The translations under genes were made by a program, and so were the position numbers. From assembly GCA_963662375.2 (NCBI GenBank), contig CAXXRP010000005.1, forward strand, positions 1 to 64,000: a DNA stretch of 64,000 bases, written 5' to 3'. Shown in pieces: positions 53,937 through 63,440 of the stretch (the stretch's first letter is position 1; every line of letters begins with the position of its first letter). Below the pieces are notes generated by a model. It saw only the letters and a list, made by a program, of their open reading frames with translations, had not been told where the DNA came from and ran no database searches. The DNA comes from UBA11612 sp963662375 (lineage in GTDB: Bacteria; Pseudomonadota; Alphaproteobacteria; Rhodospirillales; Rhodospirillaceae).

Positions 53937-55055
53937 CTATCTACGCCGTCCCTCGTCTGCCTTCGCGCTCAGAAAGTTTTTTACCTCATCCAGAAAACTC
54001 GAGCTTTCCGGGCTGTAGGTCCGCCTGTCGCTTTCCGCCTCGAAATCCTTGAGGAGTTTTTCTTGTTTGTCGGTGAGGCTCACCGACACCTCAACCGCCG
54101 CCTCTAAGAACATGTCACCGCGGGCCGCCGAGCGCAGCTCGCTCATACCCTTGCCTTTGAGCCGGAAGCGGTGGCCGTGCTGTGTGCCTTTGGTGATTTG
54201 CACTTTCACTCGTCCACCGTCGACGGTGGGCACTTCCATGTCACCGCCCAGTGCCGCTGCAGTCATCGGTATCGGCAAACGCATAAAAAGGTTGGCGCCA
54301 TCCCGCTGAAAAATGCGGTGAGGTTGGATCGCGAGAAAAATATACAAGTCGCCCGGTGGAGCGCTGTGCATGCCCGCCTCACCTTCGCCAGACAGGCGGA
54401 TTCGCGTGCCCTCTTCCACTCCCTGCGGGATCGTGACCTCAAGCGATTTTTCTTTGCGCTGGCGGCCCGAGCCACCGCATTTGGGACAGGGATCGGTGAT
54501 GACCTTGCCGCCGCCCTGGCAGGTGGGACAAGTCCGCTCGACTGTAAAAAAGCCTTGCTGGGCCCGCATGCGCCCAGTTCCGCGGCAAGCGGGACACGTG
54601 GACGGCGCGGCGCCGTCCTTAGACCCCGAGCCCTTGCACGGTTCGCATGAAATGGAAGACGGCACGGTAATCGAGGCCTTCTTGCCGTGGAAGGCCTCCT
54701 CCAATGTGATTTCCATGTTAAAGCGCACATCTTGGCCGCGGGCCGGGCCGCGCTGGCCGCCGCGGCGGCCCATAATATCGCCGAACATCTCATCGAAAAT
54801 ATCAGCAAAGCCGCCACCACCACCGCCTTGCTCGAAGGCCGCATGGCCATAGCGCTCGTAGGCCGCGCGCTTTTGTTCGTCGCGCAGTACGTCGTACGCT
54901 TCGCTCAAATCCTTGAATTTTTGCTCGGCCTCTTTGTCGCCCGGATTGTGGTCCGGGTGATATTTCTTGGCGAGTGTGCGGTAGGCCTTCTTGAGTTCCT
55001 CACCCGAGGCGCTCTTGGCAACGCCCAGTAGCGTGTAAAAATCCTGCTTAGCCAT
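53937..55055 (-). CDS. dnaJ: chaperone DnaJ
   Basis: 372 residues. J domain (DFYTLLGVAKSASGEELKKA) with HPD in KYHPDHNPGD, a Gly-rich linker (QGGGGGGFADIFDEMFGD), four zinc-binding CxxCxGxG motifs (CEPCKGSG, CPACRGTG, CPTCQGGG, CPKCGGSG) and two C-terminal substrate-binding domains. It stimulates the DnaK ATPase and delivers unfolded proteins. dnaK is 110 bp upstream on the same strand. Confidence 0.97.
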   Translation of the reverse strand: MAKQDFYTLLGVAKSASGEELKKAYRTLAKKYHPDHNPGDKEAEQKFKDLSEAYDVLRDEQKRAAYERYGHAAFEQGGGGGGFADIFDEMFGDIMGRRGGQRGPARGQDVRFNMEITLEEAFHGKKASITVPSSISCEPCKGSGSKDGAAPSTCPACRGTGRMRAQQGFFTVERTCPTCQGGGKVITDPCPKCGGSGRQRKEKSLEVTIPQGVEEGTRIRLSGEGEAGMHSAPPGDLYIFLAIQPHRIFQRDGANLFMRLPIPMTAAALGGDMEVPTVDGGRVKVQITKGTQHGHRFRLKGKGMSELRSAARGDMFLEAAVEVSVSLTDKQEKLLKDFEAESDRRTYSPESSSFLDEVKNFLSAKADEGRRR

Positions 55056-55165
55056 TCCAACCTAGCAATCAGCACCGAACGGCGCGCGCCCGGCGCTTAG
55101 AGCACCGGACGAACACCGTAGATGAATGTGGGTAGAACGCTGGACGCCCCAAAGTCCTGCGCTAT

Positions 55166-57076
55166 TTATTTCTTGTTCTTGTCGACTTCCTCGAAATCGG
55201 CGTCGACAACGTCGTCGCCGCTGTCGCTGCCCTCGTCCTTGATCTCGTCGGTGCCGCCCTCGGCTGCCGCCTGCTCTTCCTTGTACATAGCCTCGCCCAT
55301 CTTCATGGACGCCTTTAACAGTTCGTCGGTGGCCTCTCTGATCTTTTCCACATCACCGGAATCAAAAAGTTCTTTGAGCGCCGTGAGCTTGGTTTCGATA
55401 TCCGCCTTATCATCGGCGGCGATCTTCTCGCCGTGTTCACTCAGATTCTTCTCGGTGGTATGAATCAAACTGTCGGCGTGATTGCGCGCATCGACAGCCG
55501 CCCGGCGGGCCTTATCTTCCTCAGCGTGGGTTTCGGCATCCTTCACCATTTTATTGATGTCGTCGTCGGACAGACCGCCCGAGGCCTGGATGCGGATCTG
55601 CTGCTCTTTGCCCGTAGCTTTATCTTCGGCCGACACATTAACGATTCCGTTGGCGTCGATATCGAACGTTACTTCCACCTGCGGCACGCCGCGCGGCGCG
55701 GACGGAAGACCGATCAGGTCGAACTGGCCGAGCAATTTATTGTCCGCCGCCATTTCGCGTTCGCCTTGAAATACGCGAATGGTCACAGCGGTTTGGTTGT
55801 CCTCCGCCGTGGAGAACACCTGGCTCTTACGCGTGGGTACCGTGGTATTGCGCTCTATAAGACGCGTGAAGACACCGCCCAGGGTTTCGATACCAAGCGA
55901 CAGCGGCGTGACGTCAAGCAATAGCACGTCTTTCACGTCGCCCTTGAGCACGCCTGCCTGGATGGCGGCGCCGATGGCGACCACTTCGTCTGGATTTACG
56001 CCCTTGTGCGGATCGCGGCCGAAGAAGTTCTTTACCGTGTCCTGCACCTTGGGCATGCGAGTCATACCGCCGACCAAAATCACTTCGTTGATTTCACTGG
56101 CCTTCAAACCCGCGTCCTTGAGCGCCTTCTTACACGGCTCAACTGTGCGCTGGATCAGCCCATCCACAAGCGCTTCCAGTTTGGCGCGGGTGAGTTTGAT
56201 GTTGAGATGCTTGGGCCCGGACGCATCGGCGGTGATGAACGGCAGGTTCACCTCGGTCTGCGTGGCACTAGACAATTCGATCTTCGCCTTTTCCGCCCCT
56301 TCCTTCAGGCGCTGTAATGCCAAGCGGTCGCCGCGCAGATCAATGCCGGATTCCTTCTTAAATTCATCCGCCAGGTAATCGATGATGCGTGCATCAAAGT
56401 CCTCACCGCCGAGGAATGTATCGCCGTTGGTGGACTTCACTTCGAACACGCCATCGCCGATTTCAAGGATGGACACGTCGAATGTGCCGCCACCCAAATC
56501 ATAGACGGCGATGAGGCCCGAGTTTTTTTTATCCATACCGTAAGCGAGGGCTGCCGCGGTAGGTTCGTTGATGATACGCAGAACCTCGAGGCCGGCGATC
56601 TTGCCGGCATCTTTGGTCGCTTGGCGCTGGCTGTCGTTGAAGTAGGCGGGAACCGTGATCACCGCTTCGGATACTTTTTCACCGAGATAGGCTTCGGCGT
56701 CTTCCTTCATCTTTTGGAGGATGAACGCGGACACTTGCGACGGCGCATATTTTTCTTTGCGCGCTTCCACCCAAGCGTCACCGTTGTCGCCCTTGATGAT
56801 CTTGTAGGGGACCAGCTTCTGATCCTTTTTAGAGATGGGGTCATCAAACCGCCGACCGATAAGTCGCTTAATGGCAAACAGCGTCGCTTCCGGGTTCGTG
56901 ACGGCTTGGCGTTTGGCCGCCTGACCCACCAGGCGCTCGCCCCCTTCGGTAAATGCGACTTGCGATGGAGTCGTGCGGTTGCCTTCGGCGTTCTCGATGA
57001 CGTGGCCCGTTTTGCCTTCCATCGCCGCAACGCACGAGTTGGTGGTCCCTAAATCGATTCCGATAACTTTGCCCAT
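55166..57076 (-). CDS. dnaK: Hsp70 chaperone DnaK
   Basis: 636 residues from ATG 57076 (MGKVIGIDLGTTNSCVAAME), preceded by AAGGA; the frame is open 40 codons further upstream but that part is not family-like. The ATPase domain (IAVYDLGGGTFDVSILEIGD; VILVGGMTRMPKVQ) and the substrate-binding domain (DVTPLSLGIETLGGVFTRLI) are complete, and the end DVVDADFEEVDKNKK is the usual acidic tail. It folds proteins with DnaJ and GrpE. grpE and hrcA are ~3 kb upstream on the same strand, with alkB, a broken GNAT gene and a dehydrogenase between. Confidence 0.98.
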   Translation of the reverse strand: MGKVIGIDLGTTNSCVAAMEGKTGHVIENAEGNRTTPSQVAFTEGGERLVGQAAKRQAVTNPEATLFAIKRLIGRRFDDPISKKDQKLVPYKIIKGDNGDAWVEARKEKYAPSQVSAFILQKMKEDAEAYLGEKVSEAVITVPAYFNDSQRQATKDAGKIAGLEVLRIINEPTAAALAYGMDKKNSGLIAVYDLGGGTFDVSILEIGDGVFEVKSTNGDTFLGGEDFDARIIDYLADEFKKESGIDLRGDRLALQRLKEGAEKAKIELSSATQTEVNLPFITADASGPKHLNIKLTRAKLEALVDGLIQRTVEPCKKALKDAGLKASEINEVILVGGMTRMPKVQDTVKNFFGRDPHKGVNPDEVVAIGAAIQAGVLKGDVKDVLLLDVTPLSLGIETLGGVFTRLIERNTTVPTRKSQVFSTAEDNQTAVTIRVFQGEREMAADNKLLGQFDLIGLPSAPRGVPQVEVTFDIDANGIVNVSAEDKATGKEQQIRIQASGGLSDDDINKMVKDAETHAEEDKARRAAVDARNHADSLIHTTEKNLSEHGEKIAADDKADIETKLTALKELFDSGDVEKIREATDELLKASMKMGEAMYKEEQAAAEGGTDEIKDEGSDSGDDVVDADFEEVDKNKK

Positions 57077-57330
57077 CAGATCTAATCCTTCTTTGGCGGC
57101 AGACATCGAGAGTCCGGTTCCGGCACCCCGGATGTCCCCATCGTTAACACGTATATCCTTATTGAGGCCGCACCTTAGTCGCCGGGGTGGGCACATAAAC
57201 TGTGGGCGCTATATAAGGGGAGCGCTGGAACCCTGCAACGGGCCAAGGACTCTTTTTCCATGCTTTTGCGGACTACTTCTTGGGGGTTGGCGGGATCAAA
57301 CACGGTATTTACCGAACCCACGGGTGCCCT

Positions 57331-57990
57331 ATGACCCGCATAAGCACCCAAACGCCCCTATTTGACAACCGCCAGGCGCCACTTGTCCTGCCCGAGGGCG
57401 TTTTTTATCTCCCCGGGGCGGTTAAAGGGCAGGAGAACCCCTTAACAGAAGTCCTTATGACCCTGCTGGCCGAGGCACCGCCCGCTCAGGCCCGCACCCG
57501 GGGCGGCGGCATAACTTCGGCGGCCATGACCAACTGCGGCGATGTCGGCTGGTGGAGCGATACCAAGGGCTACCGCTACCAAGCCCAGCGCCCGGACACA
57601 GGCAGGCCCTGGCCGCCAATCCCCGCGGAATTTTACGATGTGGTGCGCCAGGTGACGGTGGACACCCCCTGGCCGGCATTCACACCGGACGCGTGCCTGA
57701 TCAATTACTACGGCCCCGGCGCCAAGATGGGCCTGCACCAGGACTGCGACGAAAAGGATTTCACGCAACCACTTGTCACGATATGCCTTGGCGACGACGC
57801 CGACTTTATGATCGGCAGCTTCGCGCGCACCGACAAAGCCGTCCCGATTGTGGTGCGTAGCGGCGACGTCATCATAATGGGCGGTGAAAGCCGTATGCGT
57901 TTTCACGGCATCCGCAAAATCTATGCGGGCACGAGCCCGCTCCCGGCCATTACCGGGCGTTACAGCCTAACGTTCAGGAAGGCGCTTTAG
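57331..57990 (+). CDS. alkB: alkylated DNA repair dioxygenase AlkB
   Basis: 219 residues from ATG 57331 (MTRISTQTPLFDN); an upstream GTG-type extension is not family-like. The Fe(II) ligands are H136 and D138 (MGLHQDCDEKD) and H192 (MRFHGIRKIY), and R210 binds 2-oxoglutarate (ITGRYSLTFR). NYYGPGAKMGLHQD is the family signature. It oxidatively removes methyl groups from 1-methyladenine and 3-methylcytosine. Divergent from dnaK across 254 bp that must hold both promoters. Confidence 0.95.
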   Translation: MTRISTQTPLFDNRQAPLVLPEGVFYLPGAVKGQENPLTEVLMTLLAEAPPAQARTRGGGITSAAMTNCGDVGWWSDTKGYRYQAQRPDTGRPWPPIPAEFYDVVRQVTVDTPWPAFTPDACLINYYGPGAKMGLHQDCDEKDFTQPLVTICLGDDADFMIGSFARTDKAVPIVVRSGDVIIMGGESRMRFHGIRKIYAGTSPLPAITGRYSLTFRKAL

Positions 57991-58031
57991 CTAGCCGGTG
58001 TAGCGCAGCACGCCGTAGCTGCTATGCGCAT

Positions 58032-58682
58032 TTAAACCGCGTACAGCGTGACCCTATACCGTCCTACGGATTCGAACCCTATGGATTCATATGCCCGTTG
58101 CGCCGGCAAATTCGTAATCGGCGTAAATAGCAGGGCGTTGTCCACACCAGCGTCGCGCGCTACAACCAACGTCTCCTCGCCAGTCCGACGGCGTCCACAC
58201 GCCGCCGATCTGCACAACGTTGGAAAGTTTTGCGTTATACGCCGCCATGGCCAGGGGCTAGTCCGGTTCCAGAACAAACACATCGCCCAACGCTATGGAA
58301 TGGGCGACGTCGTCGCGGGCACGGTTGAGAGTATCCGCGTCATTGGGTACGGGCATGGCTGCGACACCGTAGGCCGCGCGCCACCCGGCCAGCATCTCAA
58401 GGTCGGTGGCACCCCGCGTCTGCAGTCCGCAGCCCCTGTTGCCAGAACCACCGGTGTTTTATGGTCATCGCGGTCCACGGCGTAGATAGTTTCGGGCTTA
58501 TCCAGAAGCGAATTGGGCGCGCTTAAGTCGAGCGCAACCACCGCCACTTCCGCCTGATCCCACGGCCCGAGAAGTCCGTTGATCGGTCTTCTCGCGGGAA
58601 TAGCTGACGACACCCAATGAGCCGCCAAGACAACTTCCAGAGCCGGCGCGTCGTCCGGCGTTAGGATACGAACCTCGTTTAC
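58032..58682 (-). pseudogene. GNAT acetyltransferase remnant
   Basis: Minus-strand pieces: RILTPDDAPALEVVLAAHW with YAVDRDDHKTPVVLATGAAD in the first frames, and near the end EETLVVARDAGVDNALLFTP then ITNLPAQRAYESIGFESVGR then YRVTLYAV, the acetyl-CoA-binding and C-terminal part of a GNAT fold (N-x-x-A-x-x-xYExxGF). At least two frame changes separate them. Non-functional as read. Confidence 0.6.
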
Positions 58683-58742
58683 GCTCCGCCTGCTTGGAAG
58701 AAAGAGGCGGCGGCAGCGTTGGGTGCCGTGCCGGGTTAAAAA

Positions 58743-60005
58743 TTATTTCCCGGTGTATGTCACCCGCCATACCGATGACGATGTGTCGTCGGCAATCAGC
58801 AAGCTGCCGTCCTTGGCCACTTCCACGTCCGCCGGACGGCCCCAAACCTGCGCTGGGCTATCTCCGCCGGACCAGAAGCCGCTGGCGAAAACGACGTAAC
58901 TGCCGATGGGCGAGCCGTTCTCGAACGGCGCGTAGACCACGTTGTAGGCGCGCGGCTCACCGGCGTTCCAGGACCCATGCAAGGCGACGAACGCCCCGCC
59001 CCGGTACTCGGTCGGAAATTGATCGGCCTCATAAAATGTCATGCCCAAAGGCGCCGAGTGGGAGCGGAACGGCAGGTCGGGAACGATGGCGGCGGCCACC
59101 AGGTCGGGCCGCCTGTCGGCGAACCCAGGCTGGGGGTTGTTGCCCATATAGCTGTAAGGCCAGCCGTAGAATCCGTCCGCACGCACCTTGGTCAGATAGT
59201 CGGGCACCAGCTCGTCGCCCAGGCCGTCGCGTTCGTTGACCACCGCATAAAGATCGTTTGTCCCCGGATAGAACCCAAGGCCTACGGGATTACGCAAACC
59301 GCGCGCGAAGGTGCGCTGCCCCGTGCCGTCGATAGCGAACTCCTGTATCGTGGCCCGGGGATCGTCTTCGACTTCAATGTTATTGGCCGAGCCGATGGCT
59401 ACATAAAGTTTCGTGCCGTCGGGACTCACCGCAACATTGCGTGTCCAATGCCCGCCCGCTTTTCCAAAGGCGCCGGCGGGGGTAATGCGCTCGGCCTTCG
59501 CCCGCGCTTTCATATCGCCTGCGGAAAAGGGTATGCGCCACACGCCATCTTTGTCGCCGATGTAAAGCGATCCGCCCGCAATATCGAGGCCGTAAGGTCG
59601 CGTGAGCCCGTCGACAAACGTCGTAACCGTTTCGGCTTTTCCGTCGCCGTCGGCATCGCGCAAGAGGGTTATTTTGCCCGCCTTTGCTTCCGCGACCAGC
59701 ACGTCGCCGTTTGCGGCCACCTTCATGTTGCGCGCGTGGTCCAGGCCGGCGGCGAAGAGGGTGACGGTGAACCCGGTGGGCACGTTGAGGGACGCCTCTG
59801 ATGGCCTGTCGATATGTTTGGGCGCCGCCGCTTTCGCGGGCGTTGCATAGGGTTTCGCGAGCCCGGCGAGATCAATATTGATTCGTGTGCCGGGCTCCTG
59901 ATCGGTGGGTTGCGCCGACGCCAGCGGCGTAAAACCTAAAGCCGCCGCGACCGCCACGATAACAGTGCCGAAAACACCTGCGCCATAAAAGCTGCGCGCT
60001 GCCAT
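58743..60005 (-). CDS. secreted PQQ-/sorbosone-dehydrogenase-like beta-propeller protein
   Basis: 420 residues from ATG 60005 with a signal peptide (residues ~1-31, GVFGTVIVAVAAALGFTPLA then SAQ). The six-bladed propeller has VPTGFTVTLFAAGLDHARNM, GDVLVAEAKAGKITLLRDAD, LTRPYGLDIAGGSLYIGDKD, HWTRNVAVSPDGTKLYVAIG, FARGLRNPVGLGFYPGTNDL and FVALHGSWNAGEPRAYNVVY, the pattern of L-sorbosone dehydrogenase / glucose-sorbosone dehydrogenase (GSDH) proteins. Such enzymes oxidise sugars with PQQ in the periplasm, but many relatives have no known substrate. It lies between grpE and alkB. Confidence 0.82.
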   Translation of the reverse strand: MAARSFYGAGVFGTVIVAVAAALGFTPLASAQPTDQEPGTRINIDLAGLAKPYATPAKAAAPKHIDRPSEASLNVPTGFTVTLFAAGLDHARNMKVAANGDVLVAEAKAGKITLLRDADGDGKAETVTTFVDGLTRPYGLDIAGGSLYIGDKDGVWRIPFSAGDMKARAKAERITPAGAFGKAGGHWTRNVAVSPDGTKLYVAIGSANNIEVEDDPRATIQEFAIDGTGQRTFARGLRNPVGLGFYPGTNDLYAVVNERDGLGDELVPDYLTKVRADGFYGWPYSYMGNNPQPGFADRRPDLVAAAIVPDLPFRSHSAPLGMTFYEADQFPTEYRGGAFVALHGSWNAGEPRAYNVVYAPFENGSPIGSYVVFASGFWSGGDSPAQVWGRPADVEVAKDGSLLIADDTSSSVWRVTYTGK

Positions 60006-60073
60006 TGTCCGTTCCTCCCTGCCCAGCCAACCATACGTGGCCTGTTTTCGCACGGGGCACTGGATGGCCACAA

Positions 60074-60106
60074 GGGACCAGCTTGCATCGAGACGGGCTG
60101 GGTCCC
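60074..60106 (-). terminator. possible terminator after grpE
   Basis: On the minus strand GGGACCCAGC and GCTGGTCCC form a stem with one bulged base, starting four bases after the grpE stop codon and followed by TTGTGG. The U-run is weak, so termination efficiency is uncertain. Confidence 0.45.
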
Positions 60107-60109
60107 AAA

Positions 60110-60793
60110 TTAGGCGGTTGTGTCGACGCCGCTCAGATCCTCCGCCGGCGCACTACCGCCCGGCGCGCCCGAGTCGCGTTTGGGTCCGCCGCGGGACACC
60201 ACAACCATAGCCGGGCGTAAAAGCCGATCGTGAATGAGGTACCCGTCTTGCAGGACCTGCACGATAGAGCCGGCGGGCACGGCTGTGTTTTCGACTTCTT
60301 GCACGGCGTTATGCACATTAGCGTCGAATGCCTGATCGAGGGAGCCGATGCGGCGGACACCCTGGCTTTCCAAAACCGCCATAAGCTCCTTTTCTGTCAA
60401 CTCCACACCGAGGGCGAGGTTCTTCAGAGCCTCATGCTGCTCTCGGGCTTCCGGAGGCGCCGCCATAAGGGCACGGCCGAGATTATCCGCCACTTGCAGC
60501 AACTCTTTGCAGACGTTTGAAACGGCATATTTGGCATTGTCGGAAATACGTTTGCCCGCACGCTTGTTCGCGTTCTCGGCCTCGGCCAGCGCCAGAAGAC
60601 GTTCGTTTTTCAATATATCCACCAGCGCGGTCAGCTCTTCGATCCGCGCAGCCTGATTCTCGCCCCCGTTTTCGCCGGCGCCGCTGTCCTGCGGCGGAGT
60701 CGTCTCGGTGTCTTCGGCTGCCAAGGGGGGGTCGCCCTCGCCTTGCGGCGGGACCGGCGTGTCTTGTTCTGGCGTCGGGTTTGGGTCAGTCAT
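60110..60793 (-). CDS. grpE: nucleotide exchange factor GrpE
   Basis: 227 residues. An acidic, disordered N-terminus (EQDTPVPPQGEGDPPLAAED) is followed by the long dimerising coiled coil (ELTALVDILKNERLLALAEA) and the beta domain that contacts DnaK (SLDQAFDANVHNAVQEVENT, VLQDGYLIHDRLLRPAMVVV). It releases ADP from DnaK. 57 bp downstream of hrcA, the usual hrcA-grpE pair. Confidence 0.96.
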   Translation of the reverse strand: MTDPNPTPEQDTPVPPQGEGDPPLAAEDTETTPPQDSGAGENGGENQAARIEELTALVDILKNERLLALAEAENANKRAGKRISDNAKYAVSNVCKELLQVADNLGRALMAAPPEAREQHEALKNLALGVELTEKELMAVLESQGVRRIGSLDQAFDANVHNAVQEVENTAVPAGSIVQVLQDGYLIHDRLLRPAMVVVSRGGPKRDSGAPGGSAPAEDLSGVDTTA

Positions 60794-60850
60794 GATCTGA
60801 AGCTGCTATCCCGTTCTTGGGCTTTAGCGACAAGGGTAATGCGGCGAAAT

Positions 60851-61918
60851 CTATTGTTCCAGCATCCGTCCCACAAGTTTGGACGTGTAGTCCACCATGG
60901 GGATGATACGAGCGTAATTAAGGCGCGTGGGACCAATGACGCCGATCGCGCCGATGATCTGCTCGCGGGTGTTTTGAAGTGGTGCGACCACCATGGAGCA
61001 ACCGGTTAAACCGAAGAGTTCATTTTGCGCGCCAATGAAAATTTGTACGCCGTCACCGTTGCCGACCAAGTCTAGAACCCGAACCATCTCCTCGCGGGCC
61101 TCCAACGCCGTGAACAGCTGGCGGATACGCTCAAGATCCTCTAGTGCCGTGATATTATTTAAAAGGTTGGACTGACCTTTGATGATGAGCGAACCGTAAC
61201 GTGCCGCATCGGTGTCGCCGCTCCATGTCGCAAGGCCGGCCTGCACAACCTTCGCCACGAGTTCATTCACTTCCCCGCGCCGCGATTCAAGATCGCTCAG
61301 AATTTCCGTACGGGTTTCCGCCAGCGTTTTACCGGCAAGGCGCGCGGCAAGAAAATTGCCCGCCTCCACCAGAGCCGACAGCGGCAGATCTCTTGGCACT
61401 TCGACGATGCGGTTTTCCACCACACCGTTTTCAGCGACCATCACCACCAGGGCCCGGCCGGGTCTCAGGTTCACGAATTCTATGTGCTTTAGAGGGGCTT
61501 CGATTTTCGGCGCGAGAACCATGCCCGCGCATTGGGCAAGACCCGCGAGCGCTCCCGTCGCCTGGTCCAGCACCTCATCGGGTGAGCGCCCCGCAGTCCG
61601 GCAGTGGGCGTCAATGGTCCTGCGTTCTTCGGCATCCAACCCGCCCGTCTGCAAAAGGCCACTTACGAACATGTGCAGACCAGCTTCCGTGGGCAGTCTT
61701 CCGGCCGACGTGTGAGGAGAAAAAAGAAGTCCGGCGTATTCCAAATCCGCCATGACATTGCGAATGGTCGCCGGCGACAAAGTCCCACCCAGTTTACGCG
61801 CGATGGTGCGCGAGCCAATCGGCTCACCCGTCTCAACGTAGGCGTCGACGATGTGCCGGAAAATTTCCCGGGACCGCTCGTTCAATGCGACAACACTGTG
61901 GGTGTCGGAGCCGATCAT
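60851..61918 (-). CDS. hrcA: heat-inducible repressor HrcA
   Basis: 355 residues. The N-terminal winged helix (LNERSREIFRHIVDAYVETG, IGSRTIARKLGGTLSPATIR) and the GAF-like and dimer domains (GAQNELFGLTGCSMVVAPLQ, IGAIGVIGPTRLNYARIIPM) are complete. It represses chaperone genes, typically groESL, through the CIRCE element (TTAGCACTC-N9-GAGTGCTAA). I do not find CIRCE in front of hrcA or dnaK here, so its targets are probably outside the window. Confidence 0.95.
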   Translation of the reverse strand: MIGSDTHSVVALNERSREIFRHIVDAYVETGEPIGSRTIARKLGGTLSPATIRNVMADLEYAGLLFSPHTSAGRLPTEAGLHMFVSGLLQTGGLDAEERRTIDAHCRTAGRSPDEVLDQATGALAGLAQCAGMVLAPKIEAPLKHIEFVNLRPGRALVVMVAENGVVENRIVEVPRDLPLSALVEAGNFLAARLAGKTLAETRTEILSDLESRRGEVNELVAKVVQAGLATWSGDTDAARYGSLIIKGQSNLLNNITALEDLERIRQLFTALEAREEMVRVLDLVGNGDGVQIFIGAQNELFGLTGCSMVVAPLQNTREQIIGAIGVIGPTRLNYARIIPMVDYTSKLVGRMLEQ

Positions 61919-62042
61919 GCGCGCTTTTCAAATTGGTGTGAAAGGTCGCCTGCTATGTAAGGTGGACGGCCCCCCCCGTCAATGCACCGGGCCGGAAGGC
62001 GAGCGGCCGGAAGGCCCAGATTTCGGTAGTGGTACAGTTTGG

Positions 62043-62900
62043 TCATGATGCGGCCTGCGACGCTTCCCAATCCTCTAACACCTTAAGCATGTCAGACATT
62101 TCCCAGAGCTTGGAAATGACCCCGGCTTCCATTGCTGGTGTAACCTTCAAGGTTTGATGGATGCGGACGAAATTGTAGTGCATGAAGTAGATCGCCATCA
62201 TATGCGTATGGTTTTCTGCCTTCTTTGAGAACGCATTCGTAAGCCGCGTCATGCGACGATTGCCCATGCGGATGTTTAAATTCTGAAGCTCTACAAACGA
62301 CGTGCTCACGTTTTTTGGATTAGGATTTCCCTTAACGCGGTGCTTGTGCGCTCCGGTGCAAATCGCTGGGCTGTAGCGGCGCCGGCCTTCTGGGGCGGCG
62401 CCATAAACCTTCACCAGCATGGCGTAATCAATATCAGAACCAAAAGCGCCCTCAACTGCTTCCAGATACGCCCCATGCCCATCGCTGGTGAGTTGGACGC
62501 GAGAAGCTAGACGCGGCGCAAGATCGTTCATAAACGTCATGGCCGCTTCGCTGTCGCGTGAGCCGACGTGCCAGGACGCAACAAGCTTCGTGTCGGCATC
62601 GAGCCCCACCCATGTCCAGATATCGCCGGCACCTTCCGGGGCTGCTTTTGCGGTCGGGACATTCTTTTGCTTGGCGTAGCAGAAAGCCCATGCTTCATCG
62701 ACCTGTATGCGCTTGCAGGGCAGGTTCACAAGGACGCGGTCTTGATACTCTGAAAACGCCTTTCCGGTATCCTCTAAGAGCTTAATCAGCGTGGTGCGGC
62801 TGATACCGGTTAGCCGTGTTATGGCTCGGAGTGAGATGCCCTCGGCCATCATTTGGAGTGCTTGGGCGCGTTTGTCGTGGGAAAGTCTGTTCGTAGGCAT
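62043..62900 (-). CDS. IS1-family transposase
   Basis: 285 residues. N-terminal helix-turn-helix (MMAEGISLRAITRLTGISRT) and DDE-type core: QVDEAWAFCYAKQKNVP (first Asp), DIWTWVGLDADTKLVASWHV, LTSDGHGAYLEAVEGAFG (second Asp), YVEL-type VSTSFVELQNLNIRMGNRRM (Glu), ending HYNFVRIHQTLKVTPAMEAG. This is the single-ORF branch annotated as IS1 family in alphaproteobacteria. The frame is intact, unlike most mobile genes here. I could not define terminal inverted repeats; the flanks GGTAGTGGTACAGTTT (62025-62040) and ACAGTTTAAAGG (62941-62952) share only a short direct match. Confidence 0.85.
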   Translation of the reverse strand: MPTNRLSHDKRAQALQMMAEGISLRAITRLTGISRTTLIKLLEDTGKAFSEYQDRVLVNLPCKRIQVDEAWAFCYAKQKNVPTAKAAPEGAGDIWTWVGLDADTKLVASWHVGSRDSEAAMTFMNDLAPRLASRVQLTSDGHGAYLEAVEGAFGSDIDYAMLVKVYGAAPEGRRRYSPAICTGAHKHRVKGNPNPKNVSTSFVELQNLNIRMGNRRMTRLTNAFSKKAENHTHMMAIYFMHYNFVRIHQTLKVTPAMEAGVISKLWEMSDMLKVLEDWEASQAAS

Positions 62901-63153
62901 GATAATGCACTTTCATACCTGTCCGGTCAAGAATAAAATAACAGTTTAAAGGGTTCGAGTAACATATACTTAAAACTTGTGCACGTGATATGAGTGCGAG
63001 ACACACTCGGTCTGCGTGATGTCGGGCCTTGCTTTGTGTACGATCTGCAAGTGTGAGAGGCTGCCCTGTGAGTCGCCTACTGGCGACCGGATATATATGG
63101 GATGATCTCTTGTTACGTATAAGGGAAAAAGCCCCTTGCAAGGAGAGTTGAAA

Positions 63154-63375
63154 ATGGAATCGCAGAAGGAACAGGCCGCGCTTGTCAAGCGTTTCCAAAG
63201 AATGAAGGACGAAGATGGGTTAGTGGACCTGAAGTTTTTCTTTGGGCAGGTGTCGGAGTCTACGGTTGACGATTTTTACGAAGAAGTTAACCGACTCTAT
63301 AAACTTGTTGAAGATGGTAAATACACGAAAATCAAACGTTGGGGTGATGCGAAAGGGCTACCCGAAACCGGCTGA
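63154..63375 (+). CDS. small acidic hypothetical protein
   Basis: 73 residues from ATG 63154 with AAGGAG upstream; an in-frame ATG five codons earlier is an alternative. Helical and charged (MESQKEQAALVKRFQRMKDE, DDFYEEVNRLYKLVEDGKYT), with no membrane segment and no recognised domain. It sits just after the IS1-family transposase and just before the ImmA/IrrE-like gene, with a strong hairpin in between. Possibly a small partner or regulator, but nothing in the sequence shows this. Confidence 0.6.
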   Translation: MESQKEQAALVKRFQRMKDEDGLVDLKFFFGQVSESTVDDFYEEVNRLYKLVEDGKYTKIKRWGDAKGLPETG

Positions 63376-63397
63376 ACTGTTTGCGATATGCGATATG

Positions 63398-63422
63398 AGA
63401 GCCCTGGCTTAGCCAGGGCTCT
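63398..63422 (+). terminator. strong hairpin between the small gene and the ImmA/IrrE-like gene
   Basis: AGAGCCCTGG and CCAGGGCTCT form a 10-bp stem with a 5-base loop (CTTAG), starting 22 bases after the stop codon at 63375. TAGTTTGT follows, a partial T-run. It may terminate or attenuate transcription into the next gene. Confidence 0.65.
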
Positions 63423-63440
63423 TAGTTTGTGGGGTAATTT

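Noticed and set aside
57077..57330. CIRCE operator (TTAGCACTC-N9-GAGTGCTAA) upstream of dnaK
   Set aside because: I looked for it because hrcA is nearby but could not find the inverted repeat here or before hrcA.
62782..63198. 138-residue minus-strand frame upstream of the IS1-family transposase
   Set aside because: It overlaps the transposase N-terminus in another frame and the real small gene on the opposite strand, and its composition looks random.
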